From TMED109 sp002684605 (lineage in GTDB: Bacteria; Pseudomonadota; Alphaproteobacteria; TMED109): a stretch of DNA of 64,000 bases. The position numbers were made by a program, and so were the translations under genes. This document shows, piece by piece, positions 27,125 through 36,410 of this stretch. Location: contig CAJWSU010000001.1 in the NCBI GenBank assembly GCA_913046335.1, positions 124,001 to 188,000 of the forward strand. The letters are read 5' to 3'. Position 1 is the stretch's first letter. Each line of letters starts with the position of its first letter. The notes under the pieces were generated by a model that ran no database searches, was not told where the DNA came from, and saw only the letters and a program-made list of their open reading frames with translations.

Positions 27125-27272
27125 ATGTTTATTTCTAATAAATTATTATTTAGTACGCTTACTTTAAAATATATAAAATAAATATTTATATAAAGCTAAA
27201 AATTCAAAACAAATCATACTTAATATATAAAAATGTAAAATAATTTATTTATATATTTAATTAAATAAATAA

Positions 27273-27287
27273 AACCTTATAAAGGTT
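27273..27287. promoter_or_regulatory. perfect dyad, possible operator
   Basis: AACCTT and AAGGTT flank a three-base ATA centre, 45 bases before the quinone reductase ATG. In a 208-base, nearly pure A/T gap, this is the only symmetrical site with C and G. It might be a regulator-binding site; there is no adjacent regulator gene and no T-run for a terminator. Confidence 0.3.
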
Positions 27288-27332
27288 ATATCTGCTTTCA
27301 AAAGATTATAAAGTAATTTTAAGGATATTTAT

Positions 27333-28307
27333 ATGAAAAGAATGATTGTAAATAAATATGGTGGTCCAGAAAATTTAATTTTAGATCATATAGATTCTCT
27401 ATTAATAACTGAATTATCAGTAAAAATTAAAGTAGCAAATATAGGTGTTAATTTTGCCGACACATTATTAATTAGAGGACGTTACCAAGAAAGACCTCGC
27501 CCTCCTTTTTCTCCTGGGTTAGAATTATCAGGAACTATTATTGAAATAGGTAGCAAAGTTTTAAATCATCAAATAGGTGACAGGGTAATTGGAATTGCAA
27601 AATTCGGAGCATATTGTAATGAAATAGTTATGCCTGCAGAAAATGTATATAAAATACCAGATAATATGGACTTTATTTCTGCTGCTTCTTTTCCTGTTGC
27701 ATATGGGACAGCATTTGGCGCTGTTGATTGGAAAGGAAAACTGCAAAAAGGTCAAACTTGCTTAATTATAGGTGCAGCTGGCGGTGTAGGCTTAGCAGCA
27801 GTTGAACTTGCAGCAGCCTATGGAGCCAAAACTATAGCCGCCGCAGGAAGTGATGAAAAATGTAATACATGTATTGATCATGGAGCCAATCACACTATAA
27901 ACTATAATAAAGAAACTTTTAGGCATAGCATCAAAAGTATTGCTCCTGAAGGAGTAGATTTAGTAATTGATATGATTGGCGGAGAAACAGCTGACGATAC
28001 TATAAAAAATTTAGCCTGGGAAGGAAAATTTATTATCATTGGGTTTGCTGGAGGAAAAATACCTAAAATACCTGCAAATAGATTACTTCTGAAAAGCGCC
28101 TCTGCAATTGGCTTATATTGGGGAGAGTATGCATTTATAAACCCTTCACTAATTGGAGATTCTTTTATAGAATTAATGAAGCTTTATGAAAAAGAAAAAC
28201 TAAAGCCTAAAATTGGAAAAATCTTTAAATTAGAAGAAGCAAGTATAGCTTTAGAATATCTCCTAAGTCGAAAGAATACAGGAAAAATAATTCTAAGCTG
28301 TGATTAA
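27333..28307 (+). CDS. NADPH:quinone oxidoreductase family protein (zinc-free MDR)
   Basis: A 324-residue medium-chain dehydrogenase/reductase of the quinone oxidoreductase type. It has the N-terminal GroES-like domain with NIGVNFADTLLIRGRYQ, PFSPGLELSGTI and GDRVIG, then the Rossmann segment GAAGGVGLAAVELAAAYGA near residue 145, and NTGKIIL at the end. The zinc-ligand cysteines of alcohol dehydrogenases are absent. AAGGA precedes the ATG. It would reduce quinones or enones with NADPH. The next gene, a permease, starts 7 bases after it. Confidence 0.92.
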   Translation: MKRMIVNKYGGPENLILDHIDSLLITELSVKIKVANIGVNFADTLLIRGRYQERPRPPFSPGLELSGTIIEIGSKVLNHQIGDRVIGIAKFGAYCNEIVMPAENVYKIPDNMDFISAASFPVAYGTAFGAVDWKGKLQKGQTCLIIGAAGGVGLAAVELAAAYGAKTIAAAGSDEKCNTCIDHGANHTINYNKETFRHSIKSIAPEGVDLVIDMIGGETADDTIKNLAWEGKFIIIGFAGGKIPKIPANRLLLKSASAIGLYWGEYAFINPSLIGDSFIELMKLYEKEKLKPKIGKIFKLEEASIALEYLLSRKNTGKIILSCD

Positions 28308-28314
28308 TTAATAT

Positions 28315-29223
28315 ATGAACTTATTAAATAAATTTAATTCTTTTTGGGATAAATTAAGCCCTAATATTAGAGGGTTTATTTTTATCCTAATAGCATCAGC
28401 CACTTTTCCCATTATGGGCACAACTGTAAAGTATCTAACTTCTGAATTACATCCTTTTCAAATAGCTTTTTTTAGATGTTTTTTTGGTTTTATGATTATA
28501 ATTCCTTTGATTATTAAAAAGAATCCTTCAAAAATATTACATACAAAAAGATATCCTATGCACGTTTTAAGAGGTCTTTTAGGCGTAGGAGCAATGATGG
28601 CAGGTTTTACAGCTTTGTCCATGTTGCCACTAGCAACAGCCGTAACTTTAGGATTTACTAGAATATTGTTTTTAGTTCCTCTTGCAATGCTACTACTTGG
28701 AGAAAAACCTGGGTTTTTAAGAATATTTTGTATACTTATAGGTTTTCTAGGCGTTATAATAATAATTGATCCTAGTAATGATAATAATATTACATATTTT
28801 TCAGCCAGCTTAGCACTTCTTGGGGCTTTTCTAGTAAGTTGTGTTAAACTAAGCGTAAAGTCACTATCATCAAGTGAATCAACTTTAACTATACAATTTT
28901 ATTATGGTATAATTTCTACCACTGCCTTAATTATTCCATGTTATTTATTTTGGACACCTTTAAATTCTTTTCAAATATTTTTAATATTATTTGCTGCAAT
29001 TGTTGGAACAATTGCTCAGATGCTAACAATTTGGGGTTTGAAATTAGGGGCTACAACTTTGGTAATGCCTGCCGATTATACTAGATTAATTTTTGCAGGT
29101 ATATATGGATTTATTCTTTTTAACGAAATTCCTTACTTAAATGAAGTAATAGGGGCATTTGTAATAATAATAACTACTATGATTATTTTATATTTAGACA
29201 ATATCAAAAAAACAATTAAATAA
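28315..29223 (+). CDS. EamA/DMT family transporter
   Basis: A 302-residue protein with about ten hydrophobic segments in two EamA repeats (drug/metabolite transporter superfamily). Family features include FPIMGTTVKYLTSELHPFQIAFFRCFFGF in the first repeat, MLPLATAVTLGFTRILFLVPLAMLLLGEKP, and TTLVMPADYTRLIFAGIYGFILFNEIP in the second. Members export amino acids, metabolites or drugs, and substrate cannot be predicted. It follows the quinone reductase closely and overlaps the convergent DUF3429 gene by 8 bases. Confidence 0.88.
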   Translation: MNLLNKFNSFWDKLSPNIRGFIFILIASATFPIMGTTVKYLTSELHPFQIAFFRCFFGFMIIIPLIIKKNPSKILHTKRYPMHVLRGLLGVGAMMAGFTALSMLPLATAVTLGFTRILFLVPLAMLLLGEKPGFLRIFCILIGFLGVIIIIDPSNDNNITYFSASLALLGAFLVSCVKLSVKSLSSSESTLTIQFYYGIISTTALIIPCYLFWTPLNSFQIFLILFAAIVGTIAQMLTIWGLKLGATTLVMPADYTRLIFAGIYGFILFNEIPYLNEVIGAFVIIITTMIILYLDNIKKTIK

Positions 29224-29695
29224 CTTTCATATTTATGGCCATACATACAGAGCCTAATGAAAGCAACACTATAACAGTTATAAATTTTCTCATTGGTATA
29301 TACCATTGAGGAAGGTAATTTTCTTTTACAGCATTAATATCTATAAAAAAAACAGATAAATACAAGATTATTAAAACAATGAAAATAATCAAGTAATTGA
29401 CAATAAAACCTATCAATAAAAACCAGCTTAATAAAGCAGGTATTATAGAAATTAGATATGGCTTATAACCTTTATCATTTCTAACCATTGCAGCTCCCCA
29501 ATGAACGGCTCCAGTAAATGAAAGAATTAAGACTGAATAATTTATCAAATTATACAGAGCAATCAATTTTAATTCATATGTAAAAACCCATATTCCTATA
29601 GATAAAAAAATGAAAGGAAAAGCTCCACCTATTCCAAATAATAATGGAAATGAAGGTGTATTCTGTAAATTAAATAAAGAAAGCAATTTTTTCAT
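29216..29695 (-). CDS. DUF3429 membrane protein
   Basis: A 159-residue protein with about five hydrophobic segments. GIGGAFPFIFL near residue 22, ILSFTGAVHWGAAM near 58 and PYLISIIPALLSWFLL near 80 match DUF3429, a family of small inner-membrane proteins of unknown function. Its 3' end overlaps the convergent EamA gene by 8 bases. The pterin dehydratase gene ends 6 bases from its start on the opposite side, read in the same direction and upstream of it, so phhB and this gene form one unit. Confidence 0.8.
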   Translation of the reverse strand: MKKLLSLFNLQNTPSFPLLFGIGGAFPFIFLSIGIWVFTYELKLIALYNLINYSVLILSFTGAVHWGAAMVRNDKGYKPYLISIIPALLSWFLLIGFIVNYLIIFIVLIILYLSVFFIDINAVKENYLPQWYIPMRKFITVIVLLSLGSVCMAINMKVI

Positions 29696-29701
29696 AATAT
29701 T

Positions 29702-29998
29702 CTATTTTCTACTTATAAATTGTTGGTCCATATAACTTGCTATTAAAAAGTCTTTTTTAGAAAGTCCTGAAACATCATGGGTTGATAAATGAACATCTAC
29801 TTTATTATAGACATTACTCCACTCTGGGTGATGGTTTAAAGCTTCAGCCTCTATTGAGATATTGGTCATCCATGAAAAAGCTTCTTTAAAATTTGTAAAA
29901 ATAAAAGTTTTGGATATTGAAGAAAAGTCCTCTTTTAAAGACCACCCATTTATTAGCTGAAGATGTTTATCTATATCGCTTTTAGTTAATTTCTTAAT
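29702..29998 (-). CDS. phhB: pterin-4a-carbinolamine dehydratase
   Basis: Reading the minus strand gives a 98-residue protein with the pterin dehydratase core: INGWSLKEDFSSISKTF, then FSWMTNISIEAEALNHHPEWSNVYNKV with the catalytic HHPEW set, and LSTHDVSGLSKKDF. The enzyme recycles 4a-hydroxytetrahydrobiopterin; some members act as regulators or in other pterin chemistry. No ATG, GTG or TTG fits: an in-frame TAA lies at 30011-30013, and the family N-terminus begins right after ATT codons at 29998 and 30001, which sit 9 and 6 bases from an AGGAAAG site. An ATT start, as in infC, is therefore likely. It is upstream of DUF3429. Confidence 0.8.
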   Translation of the reverse strand: MKKLTKSDIDKHLQLINGWSLKEDFSSISKTFIFTNFKEAFSWMTNISIEAEALNHHPEWSNVYNKVDVHLSTHDVSGLSKKDFLIASYMDQQFISRK

Positions 29999-30174
29999 AA
30001 TATTCTTTCCTTAAAATTAATCTAAGTTAAAAAAAATCAAGCTTAATTGCAATTAATATTATATATTTATAGCTTGTAAAATATAGATTTTTTCTAATAT
30101 ATAATGTATTATATATTTATAAACATAATCTTAAACAAATGCATATGCTTTGTTTATTAAACGGAGTTTTTATT

Positions 30175-30921
30175 ATGAAAATTGGACACTTTAGTTCTAA
30201 CCCTCAAACACAAGCTAAGGCAGCTGCTTTAAACTCAGAAGACTTAGGTTTAAGAGCTTATATGCAAAAAATATATTCCTATATGACTGTAGGTTTAGCA
30301 ATAACAGGCTTAGTAGCATGGTTAGTTTCTGGAGCCGCAGTTGACCAGAATGGTAATACAACTGCTCTAGGAAATGCTTTATTTAATTCACCTCTTGGTT
30401 TTATATTTATGCTTGCACCATTAGGATTAGTCATGATGCTATCTTTCAGAATTCAAAAAATGAAAGCGTCTACTGCTCAAACAATGTTTTGGGTGTTATC
30501 CGGTTGTTACGGTATCTCTCTAGCTTCGATATTCCTTGCCTATACAGGTGAGTCCGTAGCTCGTGTATTTTTTATATCATCATCAACTTTCCTAGCTGCA
30601 AGTATATATGGATATACTACAAAAAGATCATTAGCTAATTTTGGTTCTTTTTTAATGATGGGTTTAATTGGTATCATTATTGCGATGGTCGTAAATATAT
30701 TTATGCAATCTACTATGATGCAATTTATTATCAGTATAGTAGGCGTTCTAATATTTACAGGTTTAACAGCTTATGACACACAGACTCTAAAAGAAATGTA
30801 TGTTGAAGGCGAAAATGGTGAAACTCAGGTAAAAAAAGCCATTATGGGTGCCTTAAAACTATATCTAGATTTCCTTAATTTATTTATTATGCTTCTTATG
30901 TTGTTAGGAAATAGACGTTAA
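30175..30921 (+). CDS. Bax inhibitor-1 family membrane protein (YbhL/YccA-like)
   Basis: A 248-residue protein with seven hydrophobic segments, of the BI-1/UPF0005 family. Family features: LGLRAYMQKIYSYMTVGLAITG near residue 25, MFWVLSGCYGISLASIFLAYTGESVARVFF in the middle, LTAYDTQTLKEMY near 200, and GALKLYLDFLNLFIMLLMLLG at the end. ATG 30175 follows ACGGAG with 8-base spacing; an upstream in-frame ATG at 30139 lacks such a site. Proteins of this family form pH-sensitive calcium leak channels in some bacteria. A clear terminator follows. Confidence 0.92.
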   Translation: MKIGHFSSNPQTQAKAAALNSEDLGLRAYMQKIYSYMTVGLAITGLVAWLVSGAAVDQNGNTTALGNALFNSPLGFIFMLAPLGLVMMLSFRIQKMKASTAQTMFWVLSGCYGISLASIFLAYTGESVARVFFISSSTFLAASIYGYTTKRSLANFGSFLMMGLIGIIIAMVVNIFMQSTMMQFIISIVGVLIFTGLTAYDTQTLKEMYVEGENGETQVKKAIMGALKLYLDFLNLFIMLLMLLGNRR

Positions 30922-30944
30922 TAAAATTTTAAATTAAAAAAAAA

Positions 30945-30977
30945 GGCGCTAATTAGAATAATTAGCGCTTTTTTTTT
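30945..30977 (+). terminator. rho-independent terminator after the Bax inhibitor-1-like gene
   Basis: GCGCTAATTA at 30946-30955 pairs perfectly with TAATTAGCGC at 30959-30968 around a GAA loop, followed by nine Ts to 30977. The stem is also flanked by As on the left, so it could act on both strands. It is the only textbook terminator I see in the window. Confidence 0.9.
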
Positions 30978-31000
30978 AGAAACTCAAAGAATGTAAACTT

Positions 31001-32875
31001 ATGTCCTATAATGAAGATTATAATAATTGGAAAAATGATCCTGCTTCTTTTTGGGAAAAAAAAGCTAAAAACATTCATTGGACTAAAAAATGGGATAAGG
31101 TTTTAGATAAAAGTGATCCTCGATCATGGAGCTGGTTTCCTGGTGGTGAGCTTAATACCTGTTATAATTGTTTAGATATACATATTGCTAATGGCAATGG
31201 TGATAAAAATGCACTTATATATGATAGCCCAATAACTGACACAAAAAAATCATATACCTATAATGAGTTACTAGATAAAACCATAAAAATTGCAAGTGCT
31301 TTAAAAAGCCATGGAGTAAATAAGGGAGATAGAGTCCTAATATACATGCCTATGATACCAGAAGCTGTTGCTTCAATGCTTGCCTGCGCAAGAATAGGAG
31401 CTGTTCATGTAGTAGTTTTTGGAGGTTTTGCTCCTAATGAGCTCGCTACAAGAATAAATGATGCTAAGCCTAAAGTTATTATTGCAGGCTCATGTGGTAT
31501 TGAACCAGGAAAAGTTATTGAATATAAACCTATGATTGATAAAGCAATTGATCTAGCTAAATATAAAGTAAATGTATGTTTTATTCATCAAAGAGCTTTA
31601 TGCGAAGCAAAATTAATAAATAATAGAGATTTTAATCTACAAGATTTAATGGATAGTGCGGGTTCTGTAGAACCAGTTCCAGTAAAATCTACGGACCCTC
31701 TTTATATTCTTTATACTTCAGGGACCACAGGTGACCCTAAAGGTATGGTAAGAGAAAATGGAGGTCATGCTGTTGCATTAAAAGCAAGCATGGGCATGGT
31801 TTATGGAATTCAACCAGGAGAAGTGTTTTGGGCAGCCTCAGATATTGGTTGGGTAGTAGGACATTCTTATATAGTTTATGCTCCACTTTTAAATTGCTGT
31901 ACTTCAATATTATACGAAGGAAAACCTACAGGCACTCCTGATGCAGGATCTTTTTGGAGAGTAATTAGTGAACACAATGTATCTGTAATGTTTACTGCGC
32001 CAACAGCATTAAGAGCTATAAAAAGAGATGACCCAAATGGTAAAGAAATATTAAAATATAATTTAAAAAATTTTAGATTACAATTTCTTGCTGGAGAACG
32101 GGCAGACCCTACGACAATAAAATGGGCTGAAAAACATTTAAATGTTCCAGTAATTGATCATTGGTGGCAGACTGAAACTGGTTGGGCTATAGCTGGAAAT
32201 TTTGCTGGTCTTGGCTTATTTGATGTTAAAGCAGGTTCTACAGGAAAGCCTTCGCCAGGCTTTGATGTAGTTTGTTTAGATGATGAAGGAAAAGAGAAAC
32301 CTAAGGGAGAAATTGGTGCTCTAGCTATCAAGTTACCTCTTCCTCCAAGTTGCAGCTCTACACTATGGCAAGACAAAGAAAGATATAAAGAGTCTTATCT
32401 AAATGAATATCCAGGGTATTATTCTAGTGCGGATGCCGGCTATATAGATAAGGATGGCTATATATGGGTTATGTCTCGAACAGATGATATCATTAATTGT
32501 GCAGGACATAGACTTTCCACTGGTGCTATGGAAGAAGTATTGTCTAAACATCGTGATATAGCAGAGTGCGCAGTCGTTGGAGTTGAAGATGAGCTAAAAG
32601 GACAGATTCCTGTTGGTTTTATTGTTATTAATTCTGGGACAAGTACTTCTAATGAAATAATTATTAACGAAATTATTAAGATGGTAAGAAATGAAATAGG
32701 TCCTGTCGCTTCTTTTAAAAAAGCAATTGTAGTTAAAAGGTTACCTAAAACTAGGTCTGGAAAAATATTAAGAAGTACTATATCTGCAATTTATGATAAT
32801 AAATTTTTTAAAACACCTGCTACTATTGACGACATACATATTCTTGATGAAATTAAAAATGTTATAAAGAGTTAG
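31001..32875 (+). CDS. prpE: propionyl-CoA synthetase PrpE
   Basis: A 624-residue acetyl-CoA synthetase-type ligase. The DPASFWEKKAKNIHWTKKWD start, LYILYTSGTTGDPKG phosphate loop near residue 237 followed by MVRENGGHAVAL, DIGWVVGHSYIVYAPLL, WWQTETGW near 389, the hinge DDIINCAGHRLSTGAMEE near 488, and the C-terminal PKTRSGKILR with the acetylatable lysine point to PrpE rather than Acs. It makes propionyl-CoA from propionate, ATP and CoA. The methylmalonyl-CoA mutase at 47 kb fits downstream use. Transcription must start after the terminator at 30945-30977, leaving only 23 bases. Confidence 0.88.
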   Translation: MSYNEDYNNWKNDPASFWEKKAKNIHWTKKWDKVLDKSDPRSWSWFPGGELNTCYNCLDIHIANGNGDKNALIYDSPITDTKKSYTYNELLDKTIKIASALKSHGVNKGDRVLIYMPMIPEAVASMLACARIGAVHVVVFGGFAPNELATRINDAKPKVIIAGSCGIEPGKVIEYKPMIDKAIDLAKYKVNVCFIHQRALCEAKLINNRDFNLQDLMDSAGSVEPVPVKSTDPLYILYTSGTTGDPKGMVRENGGHAVALKASMGMVYGIQPGEVFWAASDIGWVVGHSYIVYAPLLNCCTSILYEGKPTGTPDAGSFWRVISEHNVSVMFTAPTALRAIKRDDPNGKEILKYNLKNFRLQFLAGERADPTTIKWAEKHLNVPVIDHWWQTETGWAIAGNFAGLGLFDVKAGSTGKPSPGFDVVCLDDEGKEKPKGEIGALAIKLPLPPSCSSTLWQDKERYKESYLNEYPGYYSSADAGYIDKDGYIWVMSRTDDIINCAGHRLSTGAMEEVLSKHRDIAECAVVGVEDELKGQIPVGFIVINSGTSTSNEIIINEIIKMVRNEIGPVASFKKAIVVKRLPKTRSGKILRSTISAIYDNKFFKTPATIDDIHILDEIKNVIKS

Positions 32876-32881
32876 AATATT

Positions 32882-33286
32882 ATGAATGAGAATCTTAGAT
32901 CCTACGGCTTAATTGTTTGCCAAAATAAAATATTAGTTACAAATGAAGTTATCAATAACTACCATGCGACTAAATTTCCTGGAGGAGGTGTAGAAAAAAA
33001 TGAAACACCTAAGCAAGCATTAAAGAGGGAGCTCTATGAAGAGTTAAGTTTATATGGGAATATAAAGCTAATGCTTTATGCACCAAAAACACTTTTATCT
33101 CCATGGAATAATAGATTATATACACCTATATATTTTTATGTAGAAACTTTAGGGACTCCCTTGGTTCCTGATAATGAAAATATAACAATAGACTATTTAT
33201 TACCTAAAGAAATTTTAGAAAAAAATAATGTAGCGGAACCCGAAAAAATTGCTGTAAAAAACTTAATAAAAAATAATTTGATATAG
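32882..33286 (+). CDS. Nudix hydrolase
   Basis: A 134-residue Nudix-domain protein. The Nudix box is GGGVEKNETPKQALKRELYEELSL around residues 36-59, retaining the metal-binding REL-x-EE core, though the last glycine of the consensus is serine. It would hydrolyse a nucleoside diphosphate linked to another group; the substrate is unknown. It starts 6 bases after prpE and probably shares its transcript, and converges with the MFS gene at 5 bases. Confidence 0.87.
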   Translation: MNENLRSYGLIVCQNKILVTNEVINNYHATKFPGGGVEKNETPKQALKRELYEELSLYGNIKLMLYAPKTLLSPWNNRLYTPIYFYVETLGTPLVPDNENITIDYLLPKEILEKNNVAEPEKIAVKNLIKNNLI

Positions 33287-33291
33287 CTAAC

Positions 33292-34446
33292 TTATTTAGA
33301 GAATTTTTTAATCGAACTATTAAATATAATTAATATTATTAACAATAATAAACCGCCCATTATATATGGACTATTCTTACCAATAAGCTCAAAAAATATT
33401 CCTGCAAAAGCTGGGCCTATAATTCTTGCAAGTGAAGAACTTGATTGAGTTACTCCAAGTACCCAACCTCTTCTATCCTCTGCAACTATATTTACAATCA
33501 AAGTCGATATTGTGGGCATAAATAAACCTAAGCCAAAAGCAATTAATGCCATAGATAAGTATGCATGAAACTTCATATATGAAAGTGCAACAGAAATCAT
33601 TCCTAAAGAAATCATCAGCATGCCAAGTCGACATAATAAAGACTCACCAAAAACTTTTACTAATTTTGATATAAAAAATCCTTGAACGATTACACCACAT
33701 ACTCCTGCAAAAGCAAAAATATATCCATTCTGCTGCGGACCCCAATTATAAGTTCTTTCTGACCATAATGAAAATGTTGACTCCATAGATGCAAAAACTA
33801 CAGTTACTATAAAAGATAGCAAAATTAACTGACCTAATTTTGGAACTTTTAATGCTTCTAATAAACTAATAATTCGCTTATTTTTATTTGGTTTTATTAC
33901 GCTTCTTGTATCTTGAAGTAAAAATAATGCCAATAATAAAGCAAAGGTAGATAATGTTGCTGCGAATATGGGTGGTAAAAAAGTATTAGGACTTTTAGGA
34001 TCAGAACCAGCCAATATCCCTCCAATTGCAGGACCTAAAATAAATCCTATGCCAAAAGCTGCGCCAAAGAATCCCATAGCCTTAGCTCTATTTTCTTTTG
34101 TAGTTATATCCGATATATATGCCTGAGCTGTAGAAATATTTCCGGCCATAAAACCAGCAAAAGCTCTTGCAATAAATAAACTATATAACGTATTAGAATA
34201 AGCTAAAAATATATATGCTAATATAGACCCAGCTAATGTAATCCAAATTATTAATCTTCTTCCATATTTATCACTTAGTCCGCCCCAAATAGGTGCTGCG
34301 ACGAATTGTGATAATGAAAAAACTACCATTAACATTGTTACTTTTTGTGGCGATGCCCCAAAAGTTTCTGCATAAAAAGGTAAAAGGGGTATGATTATAC
34401 CAAAACCTATTAAATCAATAACAACTACGAGCAATAAAGGAATCAA
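33292..34446 (-). CDS. major facilitator superfamily transporter (DHA1/TetA-like)
   Basis: A 384-residue permease with twelve hydrophobic segments. The drug:H+ antiporter signature motif A (GGLSDKYGRRLI) lies after helix 2 near residue 56, and ARAFAGFMAGNISTAQAYISD and GFFGAAFGIGFILGPAIGG match motif C and the TetA-like DHA1 branch. This suggests proton-driven efflux, but such genes are often annotated as tetracycline resistance without evidence. The start is TTG at 34446 with GAGG about 8 bases upstream. It is read in the same direction as accA, which lies upstream of it by 27 bases. Confidence 0.88.
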   Translation of the reverse strand: MIPLLLVVVIDLIGFGIIIPLLPFYAETFGASPQKVTMLMVVFSLSQFVAAPIWGGLSDKYGRRLIIWITLAGSILAYIFLAYSNTLYSLFIARAFAGFMAGNISTAQAYISDITTKENRAKAMGFFGAAFGIGFILGPAIGGILAGSDPKSPNTFLPPIFAATLSTFALLLALFLLQDTRSVIKPNKNKRIISLLEALKVPKLGQLILLSFIVTVVFASMESTFSLWSERTYNWGPQQNGYIFAFAGVCGVIVQGFFISKLVKVFGESLLCRLGMLMISLGMISVALSYMKFHAYLSMALIAFGLGLFMPTISTLIVNIVAEDRRGWVLGVTQSSSSLARIIGPAFAGIFFELIGKNSPYIMGGLLLLIILIIFNSSIKKFSK

Positions 34447-34473
34447 TTTATATGCCTCAGTGAATAATATAAA

Positions 34474-35409
34474 TCATTTTAATAAACGACCATACTTTAA
34501 AAATTTTTCTTGCCTGTCTTTTATTAAATGTTCTTTAGTATAATCTTTAATTTCATTAAGTGCTTTATTTAAAGCAATTTCTACATTTTTAATAGATAGA
34601 ATATGATCTCTATGTGCTCCACCAATAGGCTCAGAAATAATTTCTTCAATTATACCTTTTTCTTTAAGAAATTGAGCTGTTATTCCTAATGAATCAGCAG
34701 CTACTTCCGCTTTATTATTATCTCTCCAAAGTATAGATGCACAACCTTCAGGAGAGATAACAGAGTATATAGCATTTTGTAACATTAAAACCTTATTTGC
34801 TGATGCTAGAGCAATTGCTCCACCTGAACCACCTTCTCCAATAATAATACTTATGAAAGGCACCTTGATTTCTAAAGAATCTTGAATACAAGAAGCAATT
34901 GCTTCTGCCTGTCCTCTTTCCTCAGCACCTACTCCTGGGTATGCTCCAGCAGTATCTACAAAAGTTATTAAAGGCATATTAAATTTATCAGCTAATTTCA
35001 TTAAACGTGAAACTTTTCTATATCCCTCAGGCTTCGCCATTCCAAAGTTATGTTTTACACGGGAATCAGTGTCTGAGCCCTTTTCCTGACCTATAACCAT
35101 TACAGATTGACCATTAAAAGATCCAATACCGGATATAATAGCATTATCTTCCGCAAAACTTCTATCTCCTGATAGAGCTTGAAAATCTTTTATTAAAGCA
35201 CTTATATAATTGCTGGCGTGAGGTCTTTCAGGGTGTCTGGCGACTTGAACTTTTTGCCATGGAGATAACTTACTATATGCTTTTTCAAGAAAACTATTTA
35301 CATCTCTTTTTAATGAAAAAATTTCTTTATTAGTATCATTCAAAAGAGATAAATCTCTTATTTTAGCTTCTAATTCAATTATAGGTTGCTCAAAATCTAA
35401 AAAATGCAT
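34474..35409 (-). CDS. accA: acetyl-CoA carboxylase carboxyltransferase subunit alpha
   Basis: AccA forms the carboxyltransferase of acetyl-CoA carboxylase with AccD, making malonyl-CoA for fatty acid synthesis. The 311-residue sequence has the family N-terminus FEQPIIELEAKI, LSPWQKVQVARHPERPH near residue 52, GQEKGSDTDSRVKHNFGMAKPEGYRK near 106, FVDTAGAYPGVGAEERGQAEAIA near 146, and IGEGGSGGAIALA. It is full length. xerD lies 79 bases upstream on the same strand, a common alphaproteobacterial order. Confidence 0.97.
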   Translation of the reverse strand: MHFLDFEQPIIELEAKIRDLSLLNDTNKEIFSLKRDVNSFLEKAYSKLSPWQKVQVARHPERPHASNYISALIKDFQALSGDRSFAEDNAIISGIGSFNGQSVMVIGQEKGSDTDSRVKHNFGMAKPEGYRKVSRLMKLADKFNMPLITFVDTAGAYPGVGAEERGQAEAIASCIQDSLEIKVPFISIIIGEGGSGGAIALASANKVLMLQNAIYSVISPEGCASILWRDNNKAEVAADSLGITAQFLKEKGIIEEIISEPIGGAHRDHILSIKNVEIALNKALNEIKDYTKEHLIKDRQEKFLKYGRLLK

Positions 35410-35488
35410 GAATATATCCTTATATATATAAATACGTTATAAAATATAATGCTTATAGCAGTCAATTCTATTATTCATTTATAAAAAG

Positions 35489-36406
35489 TTATAAACCTTT
35501 GTTTTCCTCTAAAGGATGGAAACTTAATGCCATTTTCTTTTTATCATCAACAATATGTGTATATATTTGTACAGTAGAAATATCTGCATGCCCTAGAATT
35601 TCTTGTAAAACTCTTAAATCTGCTCCTCCAGATAACATATGTGTTGCAAAACTATGCCTTAAAATATGAGGAGAAATAGATAAATCTGATAATTCAGCTT
35701 TTATTGAAACTTCTTTAAGTAATTGTGAAAACCTTCTTGCTGTCAAATAACCTTGCTTACCTATAGAAGGGAACATAAATGAAGAATTATTTTTATTCTT
35801 TATAAACAATTCTCTTATACCTATATATTTTTTTATTGCCTTTAAAGCATTGATACCAAATGGAACAACCCTTTCTTTTCCGCCTTTACCTTTAATAAAA
35901 ATAGATTGATTTTCATAATTTATTGCATTCAAAGAAATACTCATAAGTTCCTCAACTCTGATACCAGTTGAGTACATTATTTCTATCAACGCTAGAAGCC
36001 TAATAGATTTTAGGCAATTATCTGATTTTAAAGTATTAATAATATCTTCAATTTGCCTAATTGTTAATACTTTAGGTATGTTCTGATGTTTTTTTGGAGA
36101 TTCAATATCTTTTGCTGGGTTATTTTTAATGAGTCCATCTGAGTATAGAAAACGATAAAATTCTTTTATGGAAGAAATTTTTCTTAAATAAGAGTTCCTA
36201 GAAATTGATTTTTCTGAAAGGGACCTATACCAACTAGTAATATTTTTACTTTCAACATTTAATATTGATAAACTATATTTTACATTAATAAATTTAATAT
36301 ATGAATGTATATCACTTTTATATGCACGCCTAGTATTCTTAGCTGCTTGCCTCTCAACTAATAACATTTCATCAAATAATAATAAAATATCATCATCTGT
36401 GCTCAT
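35489..36406 (-). CDS. xerD: tyrosine recombinase XerD
   Basis: A 305-residue site-specific recombinase that resolves chromosome dimers with XerC at dif. The N-terminal SAM-like domain (to about residue 100) begins LLFDEMLLVERQAAKNTRRAYKSDI, and the catalytic residues are visible: Arg in STGIRVEEL, Lys in KGKGGKERVV, His-x-x-Arg in HILRHSFATHML, His in LGHADISTVQ, and the nucleophile Tyr in IYTH. Position between accA and a large exported unknown favours XerD over XerC. It is a housekeeping recombinase, not a mobile-element integrase. Confidence 0.92.
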   Translation of the reverse strand: MSTDDDILLLFDEMLLVERQAAKNTRRAYKSDIHSYIKFINVKYSLSILNVESKNITSWYRSLSEKSISRNSYLRKISSIKEFYRFLYSDGLIKNNPAKDIESPKKHQNIPKVLTIRQIEDIINTLKSDNCLKSIRLLALIEIMYSTGIRVEELMSISLNAINYENQSIFIKGKGGKERVVPFGINALKAIKKYIGIRELFIKNKNNSSFMFPSIGKQGYLTARRFSQLLKEVSIKAELSDLSISPHILRHSFATHMLSGGADLRVLQEILGHADISTVQIYTHIVDDKKKMALSFHPLEENKGL

Positions 36407-36410
36407 TAAA

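Noticed and set aside
35489..36406. Tyrosine recombinase as a sign of an integrated element
   Set aside because: It is housekeeping XerD in its usual place by accA; no attachment repeats, phage genes or tRNA boundary are nearby.
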